DNA from: Ancylobacter dichloromethanicus
Lineage (GTDB): Bacteria > Pseudomonadota > Alphaproteobacteria > Rhizobiales > Xanthobacteraceae
Reading direction: 5' to 3'
Assembly: GCF_018390645.1 (NCBI RefSeq)
Contig: NZ_JAHBGC010000020.1
Location: 294,869 to 358,868 of the forward strand
Length of the DNA stretch: 64,000 bases
Shown here in pieces: positions 1 through 10,647 of the stretch. Made by a program: the position numbers and the translations under genes. The notes under the pieces were generated by a model that worked only from the letters and a program-made list of their open reading frames with translations, was not told where the DNA came from and searched no databases. How positions within the stretch are numbered: the first letter of the stretch is position 1; every line of letters starts with the position of its first letter.

Positions 1-315
1 GAGATCGCCCCGGCCTTCGTGCGCGAGGGGCGGGCGCGCACCGACACGGTGGTGCTTGCCTGCACGCATTACCCGCTGCTGCTGGACCGGCTGCAGAAGG
101 TCGCGCCCTGGCCGGTGCGCTGGCTCGACCCGGCCCCGGCGATCGCCCGGCGGCTGTCCTCGCTGCTCGGCCCGGTCGGCTTCGCCGCAAGCCCGGCGCC
201 GATGCGGCTGTTCTCGACCGGCCAGCCGCTCGACCCGGCGCTGGTCGCGCGCATTGGCGGGCGCCGTACCCGGGCCGGCGAGATCGTGTCGATGGCGGCG
301 CCGACGCCGGCCTGA
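1..315 (+). CDS. murI: Glutamate racemase, C-terminal part (5' end outside window)
   Basis: This is the last 104 codons of glutamate racemase, which makes D-glutamate in the cytoplasm for peptidoglycan. The frame is open from base 1, so the start lies upstream of the window. The segment [12 protein letters not shown] carries the second catalytic cysteine of the family (ACTHYP), which fixes the identity. The N-terminal half with the first catalytic cysteine is not visible. The next gene, 70 bp downstream on the same strand, is a peptidoglycan lytic enzyme, so the two may share a wall-metabolism theme. Confidence 0.9.
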   Translation, partial: EIAPAFVREGRARTDTVVLACTHYPLLLDRLQKVAPWPVRWLDPAPAIARRLSSLLGPVGFAASPAPMRLFSTGQPLDPALVARIGGRRTRAGEIVSMAAPTPA

Positions 316-385
316 GGCGAATGCGTTGCGGCCTTGCCCCTGCCGCGATCCCTGCCCAGCATGCCGGTACGGCAGGAGAATCGAC

Positions 386-1675
386 GTGACCCGCGACCGC
401 GACGCTTATCACGCATCCATGTTCCCGGCGGCGAGGCTCGCCGCCCCCTTGAGCCGCAGGCGATTGCTGCTGGGGGCGGGGGCTGGTCTCGGCATGCTCG
501 CCCTCGGTGCGGGCGCGGCGCCGGCGCAGCAGGCAAAGCAGCGATTCGAGGTGTGGATCGCCGAATTTCGCGGTCGTGCCCGCGCCAAGGGCATCTCCGA
601 TGCGGTGTATGACCGGGTGACCGGTGGGTTGCGGCCCGATATTTCCGTCTACGCCAAGGAGAGCGCGCAGCCGGAATTCCGCGAACAGCTCTGGCAGTAT
701 CTCAACCGCCGCATTTCCGACTGGCGGCTGATGACCGGCCGGGCGGCGGCGACGCAGAACGCGGCGCTGATGAGGCGTCTGCAAAAGGATTTCGGCGTCG
801 AGCCGGACGTGCTGCTCGGCCTGTGGGGCATGGAGAGCGCCTTCGGCGAACTGGTCACGGACCCCGACCACATGAAGCCGGTGTTCCCCTCGCTGGCGGC
901 GCTGGCCTGGGGCGAGCCGCGCCGGCGCAAATACTGGGAGGTCGAGTTCCTCAACGCGCTGGCCATCGTCCAGCGCGGCTGGGGCGCGCCGGACGAGATG
1001 CTCGGCTCCTGGGCCGGCGCCATGGGGCACACCCAGTGGATGCCGGAGGTCTGGCTCAATCTCGGCGTCGACTATGACGGCGATGGCCACCCTTCGCCCT
1101 ACAGCGTGCCGGACGCGCTGGCCGGCTCGTCGCTCTACCTCATCAAGCGCGGCAAGTACCAGCGCGGGTTGCCCTGGGGCTTCGAGGTAAGGATGGACGG
1201 GGTGCCGACGAAATATGCCGACGCCAGGGCGTGGCGCACCGTCGAGGGCTGGGCGAAGCTCGGCGTGACGCCGGCCGGGGGCGGACGCTTCGCGTTGCCC
1301 AAGGCGCGGGCGCGGCTGTGGGCGCCGGTGGGGACGCAGGGCCCGTGCTTCCTGCTGACGCAGAATTTCTATGCCGTGCGCAGCTACAACCCGTCGATGA
1401 ACTACGCGCTCGCGGTCTGCCATCTCGGCGACCGGGTGCTGGGCGGGGAGCCGTTCATCACGCCGTTTCCCGGCGGCGAGCGGCCGCTGACGCTGGCGGA
1501 GATCCAGGAAGTGCAGCGCCGGCTGACCAGGGCGGGGCTCGACACCGGCGGCGTCGATGGCCGGGTCGGCAACATGACGATGCGCGCGGTGGCGAATTTC
1601 CAGCGCCGGATGGGCGTCAAACCGGACGGCTATGCCGGCCTCGACGTGCTGGCGGCGCTGAGGCAGGGGAGGTAG
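386..1675 (+). CDS. Lytic murein transglycosylase (MltB type) with C-terminal peptidoglycan-binding domain
   Basis: This exported enzyme of 429 residues should cleave the glycan backbone of murein to leave 1,6-anhydro ends. I chose the GTG at 386 because AGGAG lies 7 nt upstream; an ATG at 419 is the alternative. The N terminus has a twin-arginine-like signal (SRRRLLLGAGAG) followed by an Ala-rich stretch ending AAPAQQA. The central domain shows the MltB-type pattern LLGLWGMESAFGE with its catalytic glutamate, and later GAMGHTQWMP. The last 60 or so residues form a PG_binding_1 fold (LTLAEIQEVQRRL... VDGRVGNMT). Export by Tat rather than Sec is an inference from the two arginines. Confidence 0.88.
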   Translation: MTRDRDAYHASMFPAARLAAPLSRRRLLLGAGAGLGMLALGAGAAPAQQAKQRFEVWIAEFRGRARAKGISDAVYDRVTGGLRPDISVYAKESAQPEFREQLWQYLNRRISDWRLMTGRAAATQNAALMRRLQKDFGVEPDVLLGLWGMESAFGELVTDPDHMKPVFPSLAALAWGEPRRRKYWEVEFLNALAIVQRGWGAPDEMLGSWAGAMGHTQWMPEVWLNLGVDYDGDGHPSPYSVPDALAGSSLYLIKRGKYQRGLPWGFEVRMDGVPTKYADARAWRTVEGWAKLGVTPAGGGRFALPKARARLWAPVGTQGPCFLLTQNFYAVRSYNPSMNYALAVCHLGDRVLGGEPFITPFPGGERPLTLAEIQEVQRRLTRAGLDTGGVDGRVGNMTMRAVANFQRRMGVKPDGYAGLDVLAALRQGR

Positions 1676-1723
1676 AATTACGGTGCGGCGTGACGGGGCG
1701 ATGACGTTTCCCCGCTCCAGGCC

Positions 1724-1752
1724 TTGACCTTCCGGCCTTTTGCGCCTATTCA
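1724..1752 (+). promoter_or_regulatory. Sigma-70-type promoter of rpsD
   Basis: TTGACC at 1724..1729 and TATTCA at 1747..1752 are separated by 17 bp, a good housekeeping promoter. It would start transcription near 1759 and give rpsD a leader of about 148 nt. A hairpin (GCGGGGC at 1764..1770 with GCCCCGC at 1779..1785) lies at the start of that leader. Confidence 0.5.
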
Positions 1753-1906
1753 CCCGCCCACTCGCGGGGCTGGAAACGGCCCCGCTTGATGTTTCACGCA
1801 CCCGTGGGTCGGTCCGGCGCGTTCGGAAAGATCCTGTCGGCTCCCGAAACGGGGGTAGAGGAGGGGGCGCGATCCAACCCGCAACGATATGCGAGAGGAC
1901 CTGCGC

Positions 1907-2524
1907 ATGAGCAAGCGCGTTTCGGCCAAGCACAAGCTTGACCGCCGTATGGGCGAAAACATCTGGGGCCGCCCGAAGAGCCCCATCAACAAGCGTGAAT
2001 ACGGCCCCGGCCAGCATGGCCAGCGCCGCAAGGGCAAGCTCTCCGACTTCGGCGTGCAGCTGCGCGCCAAGCAGAAGCTGAAGGGCTATTACGGCTCGAT
2101 CGGCGAGAAGCAGTTCTATGCGGTCTATGTCGAGGCTTCGCGCCTCAAGGGCGACACCGGCGCCAACCTGATCGGCCTGCTGGAGCGCCGCCTCGACGCG
2201 GTGATCTACCGCGCCAAGTTCGTCCCCACCGTGTTCGCCGCCCGCCAGTTCGTGAGCCACGGCCACATCAAGGTGAACGGCCGCCGCGTCAACATCCCGT
2301 CCTACCAGGTGAAGGTCGGCGATGTGATCGAGGTCAAGGAAGCCTCCCGCCAGCTCGTGCTGGTGCTGGAAGCCGTCGCCTCCGGCGAGCGCGACACCCC
2401 GGACTATCTCGAGGTCGACCACTCCAAGATGACGGCGAAGTTCGCCCGCATCCCGGAGCTCAACGAGGTGCCCTATCCGGTGGTGATGGAGCCCAACCTC
2501 GTGGTCGAATTCTATTCGCGCTGA
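1907..2524 (+). CDS. rpsD: 30S ribosomal protein S4
   Basis: This is S4, a primary 16S rRNA-binding protein of the small subunit, 205 residues as usual in alphaproteobacteria. The start is the ATG opening [18 protein letters not shown] just upstream supplies the ribosome binding site. The N-terminal part ([19 protein letters not shown]) is the alphaproteobacterial form without the zinc cysteines. The S4 RNA-binding domain is at about residues 95-155 ([14 protein letters not shown]... [13 protein letters not shown]). The gene stands alone, not in an alpha or spc operon, with its own promoter and a strong terminator. Confidence 0.98.
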   Translation: MSKRVSAKHKLDRRMGENIWGRPKSPINKREYGPGQHGQRRKGKLSDFGVQLRAKQKLKGYYGSIGEKQFYAVYVEASRLKGDTGANLIGLLERRLDAVIYRAKFVPTVFAARQFVSHGHIKVNGRRVNIPSYQVKVGDVIEVKEASRQLVLVLEAVASGERDTPDYLEVDHSKMTAKFARIPELNEVPYPVVMEPNLVVEFYSR

Positions 2525-2548
2525 TCCCTCGGCGGATCGCGCGAGACG

Positions 2549-2576
2549 AAAAGCCGCCCTTCGGGGCGGCTTTTTT
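2549..2576 (+). terminator. Rho-independent terminator of rpsD
   Basis: A stem of AAGCCGCCC paired with GGGCGGCTT closes on a TTCG tetraloop and is followed by a run of six T. It lies 25 bp after the rpsD stop. Confidence 0.9.
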
Positions 2577-2597
2577 GTTGGGCAGGGCTGGCGGGTA

Positions 2598-2623
2598 CGA
2601 AAAAGCCGCCCCGGAGGGCGGCT
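2598..2623 (-). terminator. Rho-independent terminator of the grxD-side operon
   Basis: Read on the minus strand, AGCCGCCC pairs with GGGCGGCT and is followed by TTTTTCG. It lies 30 bp past the grxD stop. It resembles the facing rpsD terminator in sequence, so the two convergent genes each have their own. Confidence 0.85.
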
Positions 2624-2653
2624 CAACAGAGGCGTAACTGGCCGTCGTCCGGC

Positions 2654-2992
2654 TCAGGCCGTCGCCTTGCCCATGACGACGACGCCCTTCTCTTCCAGCA
2701 GCGTCTGCAACTCGCCGGACTGGTACATCTCGCGCACGATGTCGCAGCCGCCGACGAACTCGCCCTTGACAAAGACCTGCGGAATGGTGGGCCAGGAGGT
2801 GTATTCCTTGATGCCGGTGCGCATCTCGTCGGAATCGAGGACGTTGATGCCCTTGTAGTCGACGCCGAGCAGGTTGAAGATCTGCGCCACCTGGCCGGAG
2901 AAGCCGCACATCGGGAACTGCGGCGTGCCCTTCATGAACACGACGACGTCGTTGCTCTTCACCTGGCTGTCGATGAAATCCTGAATGCTCAT
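2654..2992 (-). CDS. grxD: Monothiol glutaredoxin, Grx4 family
   Basis: This 112-residue monothiol glutaredoxin carries the CGFS active site (FPMCGFSGQ, about residue 31), the glutathione-binding [18 protein letters not shown] segment and no N-terminal thioredoxin domain. Grx4 proteins hold a 2Fe-2S cluster with glutathione and act with BolA in iron-sulfur trafficking. The bolA gene sits 73 bp upstream on the same strand, which supports that pairing. I start at [10 protein letters not shown]; a longer frame reaches upstream but its extra 29 residues look non-coding. Confidence 0.96.
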   Translation of the reverse strand: MSIQDFIDSQVKSNDVVVFMKGTPQFPMCGFSGQVAQIFNLLGVDYKGINVLDSDEMRTGIKEYTSWPTIPQVFVKGEFVGGCDIVREMYQSGELQTLLEEKGVVVMGKATA

Positions 2993-3065
2993 GGCATTGC
3001 CTTTCGCCCTTGCGGGCCTCGCGAGAGGGTGTCGTGGCGGCTGCGGGTCAGAGAGCCGGCCGCCT

Positions 3066-3299
3066 TCAGTCGGGTACATTGGTCTGAAGCGCGAGGGCGT
3101 GCAATATGCCGCCCATCTGGCCCTTCAGCGCCGCATAGACCATCTGATGCTGCTGCACGCGGCTTTTGCCGCGGAAGCTCTCGGCAATCACGGTCGCGGC
3201 ATAGTGATTGCCGTCGCCAGCAAGATCGCGGATCTCGACCGAGGCATCCGGCAGCCCTTCCTTGATCAGCCGTTCGATCTCGCCTGCTTCCATCGCCAT
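3066..3299 (-). CDS. bolA: BolA family protein
   Basis: This 77-residue protein has the BolA fold signature: [31 protein letters not shown], where the conserved histidines bind the shared iron-sulfur cluster. BolA proteins form heterocomplexes with CGFS glutaredoxins, and grxD is the next gene downstream. An ATG two codons later (3293) could also be the start. It lies 13 bp after purL on the same strand and may be transcribed with it. Confidence 0.93.
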   Translation of the reverse strand: MAMEAGEIERLIKEGLPDASVEIRDLAGDGNHYAATVIAESFRGKSRVQQHQMVYAALKGQMGGILHALALQTNVPD

Positions 3300-3312
3300 T
3301 GGTCGGGTTCCC

Positions 3313-5526
<2,214 letters not shown>

Positions 5527-5578
5527 GCGAAGGCCGTCATTCCGTTTCGCGGTCGGGCAGGGCGGGCGAGGGCGGGTG

Positions 5579-6277
5579 TCACGCCTTCTCCAGCGCGCCG
5601 ACGAGGCTCTCGAACAAAGCGCGCCCGTCGGTCGGGCCGACCAGCGGGTCGACATGATTCTCGGGGTGCGGCATCAGGCCAAGCACGTTCAGCTTCTCCG
5701 AGACGATGCCGGCAATGGAGTTGGCGGCGCCGTTGAGCACCTGCGCGTCATCGCGCCGGCCGTCCGGCATCACATAGCGGAACAGCACGCGGCCCTCGTC
5801 CTCCAGCCGCTTCAGCGTTGCCGCGTCGGCGGTGTAGTTGCCCTCGCCATGGGCCACGGGATAGCGCACGATGGCGCCCCGCGCATAGCGGCGGGTGAAC
5901 GGCGTGTCGTTGCGCTCGACCTTCAGCAGCGCCTCGCGGCAGATGAAGCGCAGGCGCGCATTGCGCACCAGCACGCCGGGCAGCAGCCCGCTCTCGCACA
6001 GGATCTGGAAGCCGTTGCAGATGCCGAGCACGAGGCCGCCGCGCGCGGCATGGGCGCGCACGGCGTCCATAATGGGCGCGCGGGCGGCGATGGCGCCGCA
6101 GCGCAGATAGTCGCCATAGGAGAAGCCGCCGGGCAGCACCACGAGATCGGTGCCGGCGGGGAGCGCGGTGTCGGCGTGCCAGACCATGGCGGGCTTGACG
6201 CCCGAAACCCGTTCGAGCGCGCGCGCGGCATCGCGCTCGCGATTTGAGCCGGGAAAGACGAGGACGGCGGATTTCAT
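5579..6277 (-). CDS. purQ: Phosphoribosylformylglycinamidine synthase subunit PurQ (glutaminase)
   Basis: PurQ is the class I glutamine amidotransferase that supplies ammonia to PurL. The 232-residue chain shows the nucleophile elbow [13 protein letters not shown] with the catalytic cysteine, the substrate loop [15 protein letters not shown], and the C-terminal MPHPENHVD that carries the His-Glu pair. It starts 5 bp after the purS stop and is certainly co-transcribed with it. Confidence 0.97.
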   Translation of the reverse strand: MKSAVLVFPGSNRERDAARALERVSGVKPAMVWHADTALPAGTDLVVLPGGFSYGDYLRCGAIAARAPIMDAVRAHAARGGLVLGICNGFQILCESGLLPGVLVRNARLRFICREALLKVERNDTPFTRRYARGAIVRYPVAHGEGNYTADAATLKRLEDEGRVLFRYVMPDGRRDDAQVLNGAANSIAGIVSEKLNVLGLMPHPENHVDPLVGPTDGRALFESLVGALEKA

Positions 6278-6282
6278 CGTCC

Positions 6283-6525
6283 TCAGCCCACCAGCTCGAT
6301 GCGGTAGGTTTCGATCACCGTATTGGCGAGCAGCTTCTCGCAGGCGTCCTTGAGCGTCGCCTCGGCCTTGGCCGGGTCGCTGGTCTCCATCTCGACGTCG
6401 AACACCTTGCCCTGGCGGACGCTGGAGACGCCGGGTACGCCGAGCGAGCGCAGGGCGCCCTCGATGGCCTTGCCCTGCGGGTCGAGCACGGCGGATTTCA
6501 GGGTGACGAGGACGCGCGCCTTCAT
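6283..6525 (-). CDS. purS: Phosphoribosylformylglycinamidine synthase subunit PurS
   Basis: PurS is the 80-residue subunit that docks PurQ onto PurL in the FGAM synthase complex. The sequence [20 protein letters not shown] followed by [19 protein letters not shown] is typical of the family. It is the first gene of the purS-purQ-purL unit and has a 150-bp gap, including a terminator, between it and purC. Confidence 0.95.
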   Translation of the reverse strand: MKARVLVTLKSAVLDPQGKAIEGALRSLGVPGVSSVRQGKVFDVEMETSDPAKAEATLKDACEKLLANTVIETYRIELVG

Positions 6526-6556
6526 GGAATCACTCTCGGGGACGTTCGTGCGACGG

Positions 6557-6595
6557 AAGCATCGGAAAAACAGAAACGGGGGCTTTGAGGCCCCC
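6557..6595 (-). terminator. Probable terminator between purC and purS
   Basis: On the minus strand GGGGGC (6595..6590) pairs with GCCCCC (6583..6578), followed by the T-rich tail GTTTCTGTTTTTC. It would end purC transcripts, so purSQL may have its own promoter in the remaining 30 bp or rely on read-through. Confidence 0.55.
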
Positions 6596-6677
6596 GCCTA
6601 CCATTTGGCCGCGAACGGCTCAATGCTGGAATGCGGAATGGCTGACCCGAGGGCAGCGCATTTCGTATCCGGCAATC

Positions 6678-7457
6678 TCACTCCTCGGGCTCGGACTTCA
6701 CCAGAACCGGGCCGCCGGTCTGGACGCGCTCGTTCTCGGACATGATGCCGAGGCGACGGGCGACTTCCGAATAAGCTTCGACCAGCCCGCCCAGGTCGCG
6801 GCGGAAGCGGTCCTTGTCGAGCTTGTCGTTCGACTTGATGTCCCACAGCCGGCACGAATCCGGGCTGATCTCGTCGGCGACGACGATGCGCATCATGTCG
6901 TTTTCCCACAGGCGGCCGCATTCCATCTTGAAGTCCACAAGACGGATGCCGACGCCGAGGAAGAGGCCGGACAGGAAGTCGTTGACGCGTATCGCCAGGG
7001 CGATGATGTCGTCGATTTCCTGGGTGGTGGCCCAGCCGAACGCGGTGATGTGCTCTTCCGAGACCAGCGGGTCGTTGAGCGCGTCGTTCTTGTAGTAGAA
7101 CTCGATGATCGAGCGCGGCAGCTGGGTGCCCTCTTCGATGCCGAGACGGGTCGACAGCGAGCCGGCGGCGACATTGCGCACGACGACTTCCAGCGGGATG
7201 ATCTCGACCTCGCGGATGAGCTGCTCGCGCATGTTCAGCCGCTTGATGAAATGCGTGGGGACACCGATCTCGTTCAGTCTCAGGAAGACATATTCCGAGA
7301 TTCGGTTGTTCAGCACGCCCTTGCCGTCGATGACGTCGTGCTTCTTGTTGTTGAAGGCGGTGGCGTCGTCCTTGAAGTGCTGGATCAGGGTGCCGGGCTC
7401 AGGGCCTTCATAGAGGACCTTCGCCTTACCTTCATAAATGCGGCGGCGGCGGCTCAT
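6678..7457 (-). CDS. purC: Phosphoribosylaminoimidazole-succinocarboxamide synthase
   Basis: PurC joins aspartate to CAIR in purine synthesis. The 259-residue protein opens [22 protein letters not shown], the usual alphaproteobacterial N terminus, so I use the ATG at 7457 rather than one ten codons upstream. The SAICAR signatures are clear: [13 protein letters not shown] segment ([21 protein letters not shown]), [10 protein letters not shown] and [13 protein letters not shown]. It is separated from purSQL by a hairpin but points the same way. Confidence 0.96.
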   Translation of the reverse strand: MSRRRRIYEGKAKVLYEGPEPGTLIQHFKDDATAFNNKKHDVIDGKGVLNNRISEYVFLRLNEIGVPTHFIKRLNMREQLIREVEIIPLEVVVRNVAAGSLSTRLGIEEGTQLPRSIIEFYYKNDALNDPLVSEEHITAFGWATTQEIDDIIALAIRVNDFLSGLFLGVGIRLVDFKMECGRLWENDMMRIVVADEISPDSCRLWDIKSNDKLDKDRFRRDLGGLVEAYSEVARRLGIMSENERVQTGGPVLVKSEPEE

Positions 7458-7802
7458 GGGTGGGTACCGTCGGTTGAGGAAGTCCATTAGGATGCCGGGG
7501 CTCCGGTTCCGGGTTCACGGCTGGGGGCGCCGCACGTCTGCGCGAATTCTCGGCGCTCTGACGATTCGTCTCGCATTGGTGCTGACACCCACGCGCGGAC
7601 ACTAGCCCATCGGGGGGGCGGATACAAACGGCGCCGCAAGCGATGGCGTCGCAGCCTTCCCGTGCGCTCGCGCCGCTCTCCGGCGCCAGCCGCCGATAAG
7701 CGTCACATTGACGTAGGGGCGGCGAGCGACGTGTCGAGGCGTTGATTTGGGGACGGCGTCGCGATAATCAAGCCGCGCATTAGCGAGACACGGGGCGATC
7801 AC
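7458..7802. other. Divergent intergenic region between purC and the zeta-subunit gene
   Basis: This 345-bp stretch holds the promoters of two divergent genes and no convincing coding frame. On the plus strand TTGATT (7742..7747) and GATAAT (7763..7768) with a 15-bp spacer are a weak promoter candidate 35 bp before the zeta gene. I see no purine-operator-like palindrome for purC. Confidence 0.35.
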
Positions 7803-8126
7803 ATGAGCACGTTCGACGACCGCGAAGATGCGTTCGAAGCCAAGTACGCCCACGACCAGAACCTGCGCTTCAAGGCGCTGGCCCGTCGCAACCGGGCACT
7901 TGGCCTGTGGGCGGCGGAGAAGCTCGGCCTGACCGGCGAAGAGGCGACCGCCTATGCCGCGTCCGTCGTTGCCGCCGACCTCGAAGAGGCCGGCGAGGAA
8001 GACGTCTACCGCAAGCTGAGGGCGGATTTCGACGCCAAGTCCATCGACGTTTCCGAGCATCGCATCCGCCGCACCATGGATGAACTGCTGGCGGCGGCGA
8101 TCGAGACGCTGAGGACGGAAGGCTGA
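7803..8126 (+). CDS. F1Fo-ATPase inhibitor subunit zeta (DUF1476)
   Basis: This 107-residue helical protein belongs to the DUF1476 family, known in Paracoccus as the zeta subunit that blocks reverse rotation (ATP hydrolysis) of the F1Fo-ATPase. The conserved start STFDDREDAFEAKYAHDQNLRFKA forms the inhibitory segment, followed by ARRNRALGLWAAEKLGL. It is a single gene here, not beside the atp operons, as is usual in alphaproteobacteria. Confidence 0.9.
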   Translation: MSTFDDREDAFEAKYAHDQNLRFKALARRNRALGLWAAEKLGLTGEEATAYAASVVAADLEEAGEEDVYRKLRADFDAKSIDVSEHRIRRTMDELLAAAIETLRTEG

Positions 8127-8147
8127 CCCACAGCCTTCGGTGAGCAT

Positions 8148-8173
8148 CGAGCCGGGCGCGCTGCCCCGGCTCG
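8148..8173 (+). terminator. Hairpin after the zeta-subunit gene
   Basis: CGAGCCGGG (8148..8156) pairs perfectly with CCCGGCTCG (8165..8173). The following ACCCTCTT is only weakly T-rich, so termination is probable but may be Rho-assisted. Confidence 0.45.
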
Positions 8174-8517
8174 ACCCTCTTAGAGTGCCTTCTCGCCGTG
8201 TGCCGGCGGGCGGCGCCGTGCCCTGCGGCCCGCCGTGAGCCCGACCGTGACGCAGCGGCGAGTGGCGCTGCGCCGGCAGCGATGTGGCTGGAGCGCCCGG
8301 CTGACCTCTCCCGCCCTTTGAGACACGCGCGCCAACAGCGGCGCCGAGAACCGCGCACCGAGACGCCCGGGTAGCGAGCCCGGCACGGCGGGGTCCCGCG
8401 TTTCCCGCTGTTAGGTAATGCAACCAATTTCGCCGGATTCGATTGATATCGAGAATAGAATTCGGTCGGGGCCGCCGGGCAACGTGGCACTCAAGGCGCT
8501 CCCGCAGGGAGGTTTGC
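8174..8517. other. Long upstream region of the SH3-domain gene
   Basis: No supported gene lies here. The first 230 bp are GC-rich and featureless. From about 8410 to 8462 the DNA turns AT-rich and contains TTGATATCGAG and TAGAAT (8456..8461), which may be the promoter of the secreted SH3 protein, although no good -35 box sits 17 bp upstream of it. Confidence 0.35.
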
Positions 8518-9186
8518 ATGAAACTCATCAAGTCGCTGGCGCTGGCCGCCAGTCTTCTCGTCAGCGGGGCGGCGTTCAGCGCCGCTTCGGCGGCCGTGGT
8601 GACGCGCGATCTGAACGTGCGCAGCGGCCCGGGGACAAATTATCGTGTCATCCGCACATTGCCGGGTGGTACCCGGGTCGCTGTCGGCGGCTGCCGGGGC
8701 AATTGGTGCCAGGCGGCCGGCGGCTGGGTGAGCGCCAGCTATCTCGCCGGCGGAAACCAGACCGTGATGGTCGGTCCCAACTATGTCGCCGACGATGTGG
8801 CGCTCGGCGTCGGGGCCTTCGCGCTCGGCGCGGTGGCCGGTTCCGCCTGGGGTCCGGGTTGGGGTGGCGGCTATTACGGCCCCGGTCCCGGCTGGGGCTA
8901 TTACGGCCCGGGCTGGCGCCCGCGCCCGGTCTGGTGGGGTGGGCGCCCGGGCTGGGGTCCGCGCCCGGGCTGGGGGCCGAGGCCCGGTTGGCGCCCGCGT
9001 CCCGGCTGGGGTCCGCGCCCGGTTTGGGGGCCGCGTCCTGGTTGGGGCCCGCGCCCCGGCCGTCCGGGTTGGGGAGGGCGTCCCGGGTGGGGCGGTCGTC
9101 CCGGCATGGGTCCACGCCCGATTATCGTCCGCGGCGGCGGTTTCGGCGGCGGACGTGGCTTCGGTGGTCGCGGCGGCTGGCGCTGA
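8518..9186 (+). CDS. Secreted bacterial SH3-domain protein with Trp/Gly/Pro/Arg repeat tail
   Basis: The 222-residue product has a Sec signal peptide (MKLIKSLALAASLLVSGAAFSAASA), then a single SH3b domain at about residues 27-85 (LNVRSGPGTNYRVIRTLPGGTRV), a short hydrophobic segment and a low-complexity tail from about residue 120. The tail repeats WGPRPG and RPGWGGRPG units and ends in a Gly-rich stretch. SH3b domains bind cell-wall peptides, so a periplasmic or surface role is likely but not shown. The ATG at 8518 has GGGAGG 5 nt upstream, which rules out the longer frame from 8443. It is followed by a strong terminator. Confidence 0.85.
   Translation: MKLIKSLALAASLLVSGAAFSAASAAVVTRDLNVRSGPGTNYRVIRTLPGGTRVAVGGCRGNWCQAAGGWVSASYLAGGNQTVMVGPNYVADDVALGVGAFALGAVAGSAWGPGWGGGYYGPGPGWGYYGPGWRPRPVWWGGRPGWGPRPGWGPRPGWRPRPGWGPRPVWGPRPGWGPRPGRPGWGGRPGWGGRPGMGPRPIIVRGGGFGGGRGFGGRGGWR
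8922..9107 (+). repeat. Degenerate 18-bp tandem repeat encoding WGPRPG units
   Basis: Within the SH3-protein gene the DNA repeats a unit close to GGCTGGGGTCCGCGCCCG about eight to ten times, with insertions of GGWGGRPG-type variants. It explains the long frames on the other strand here and could vary in copy number by slippage. Confidence 0.75.
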
Positions 9187-9210
9187 GCGCCCGCTATTTC
9201 GCTAGCGAGA

Positions 9211-9242
9211 GAGGCCGGAGCTGCTCCGGCCTCTTTTCGTTT
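9211..9242 (+). terminator. Rho-independent terminator of the SH3-protein gene
   Basis: GAGGCCGGAG pairs with CTCCGGCCTC across a three-base loop and is followed by TTTTCGTTTT. Confidence 0.88.
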
Positions 9243-9249
9243 TAGGGGT

Positions 9250-10557
9250 TCAACTGCGGCCGAACACGCGGTTGAAGATCGTGTCGACATGCTTGAGGTG
9301 GTAGCCGAGGTCGAACTTCTCGGCGATCTCTTCCTCGGACAGGTACTGGCGCACATCCGGGTCGGCGGTCAGCAGCTTCTGGAATTCGCCCTCGCCGCGC
9401 CAGACCGGCATGGCGTTGCGTTGCACCAGGCGATAGGCGTCCTCGCGGCTCGCGCCCTTCTGCGTCAGCGCCAGCAGAACGCGCTGGGAATGCACCAGCC
9501 CGCCGAGGCGGTCGAGGTTCTTCTGCATGGTCTCGGGGTAGACGACCAGCTTCTCGATGACGCCGGCCAGCCGGTTCAGCGCGAAGTCCAGCGTCACCGT
9601 CGCGTCGGGGCCGATCATCCGCTCCACCGAGGAATGCGAGATGTCGCGCTCGTGCCAGAGCGCCACATTTTCCAGCGCCGGCGTGACCATGCCGCGCACC
9701 AGCCGGGCGAGGCCGGTGATGTTCTCGGTCAGCACCGGGTTGCGCTTGTGCGGCATGGCCGAGGAGCCCTTCTGGCCGGCGGAGAAGAACTCCTCCGCTT
9801 CCAGCACCTCGGTGCGCTGGAGATGGCGGATCTCGATCGCCACCCGCTCCATCGAGGAGGCGACGACGCCGAGCGCGGCGAAATAGGCGGCGTGGCGGTC
9901 GCGCGGGATGACCTGGGTCGAGACCGGCTCGACCGTCAGCCCCATCTTGGCGGCGACATGCTCTTCCACGCGCGGGTCGATCTGCGCGAAGGTGCCGACG
10001 GCGCCGGAAATGGCGCAGGTCGCCACTTCCTCGCGCGCCGCGACAAGGCGGGCACGGTTGCGCTGAAACTCGGCATGGGCCTGGGCCAGCTTCAGGCCGA
10101 AGGTGGTCGGCTCGGCATGGATGCCATGCGAACGGCCGATGGTGGGGGTGAGCTTGTGCTCGAAGGCGCGGGCTTCCAGCGCCGCCAGCAGCCGGTCGAC
10201 GTCCTTGATGAGGATGTCGGCGGCGCGCACCAACTGCACCGAGAGGCAGGTGTCGAGCACGTCGGAGGAGGTCATGCCCTGATGGACGAAGCGCGCCTCG
10301 GGGCCGACGATTTCGGCGAGATGGGTGAGGAAGGCGATGACGTCGTGCTTGGTGACGGCCTCGATCTCGTCGATGCGGTCGACGTCGAAGGTGGCGTCCT
10401 TCGCCATCTCCCAGATCTTCGCCGCCGCTTCCTTCGGCACCACGCCCAGCTCGGCCAGCGCGTCGGTGGCGTGCGCCTCGATCTCGAACCAGATGCGGAA
10501 GCGGGTCTGCGGCTCCCAGATGGCAGCCATTTCGGGGCGGGTATAGCGCGGGATCAC
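9250..10557 (-). CDS. purB: Adenylosuccinate lyase
   Basis: PurB acts twice in purine metabolism, releasing fumarate from SAICAR and from adenylosuccinate. The 435-residue form has the fumarase-superfamily signature GSSAMPHKRNP and the TSSDVLDTC and SHGIHAEPTT segments that carry catalytic residues. I start at the GTG giving VIPRYTRPEM, because homologs begin with MIPRYTRPEM; a TTG six codons upstream is in frame but has no ribosome site. It runs toward the SH3 gene and is 90 bp downstream of rpe. Confidence 0.95.
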   Translation of the reverse strand: MIPRYTRPEMAAIWEPQTRFRIWFEIEAHATDALAELGVVPKEAAAKIWEMAKDATFDVDRIDEIEAVTKHDVIAFLTHLAEIVGPEARFVHQGMTSSDVLDTCLSVQLVRAADILIKDVDRLLAALEARAFEHKLTPTIGRSHGIHAEPTTFGLKLAQAHAEFQRNRARLVAAREEVATCAISGAVGTFAQIDPRVEEHVAAKMGLTVEPVSTQVIPRDRHAAYFAALGVVASSMERVAIEIRHLQRTEVLEAEEFFSAGQKGSSAMPHKRNPVLTENITGLARLVRGMVTPALENVALWHERDISHSSVERMIGPDATVTLDFALNRLAGVIEKLVVYPETMQKNLDRLGGLVHSQRVLLALTQKGASREDAYRLVQRNAMPVWRGEGEFQKLLTADPDVRQYLSEEEIAEKFDLGYHLKHVDTIFNRVFGRS

Positions 10558-10647
10558 GGGCGGCTCTTTCGGCAAGCGACAGGGTTGCCCGCGCTCTAGC
10601 AGATCGCCGTCAAGACGACAAACCGGCGCCGTTGCCCGCCGGCCGGT

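Noticed and set aside
56..385. Upstream extension of the lytic transglycosylase frame over the murI end
   Set aside because: It overlaps murI in another frame, is Arg/Pro-rich noise, and a GTG with a good ribosome site exists at 386.
8174..8410. Possible small RNA or gene in the long gap before the SH3 gene
   Set aside because: No promoter-terminator pair, no conserved motif and no plausible frame could be identified.
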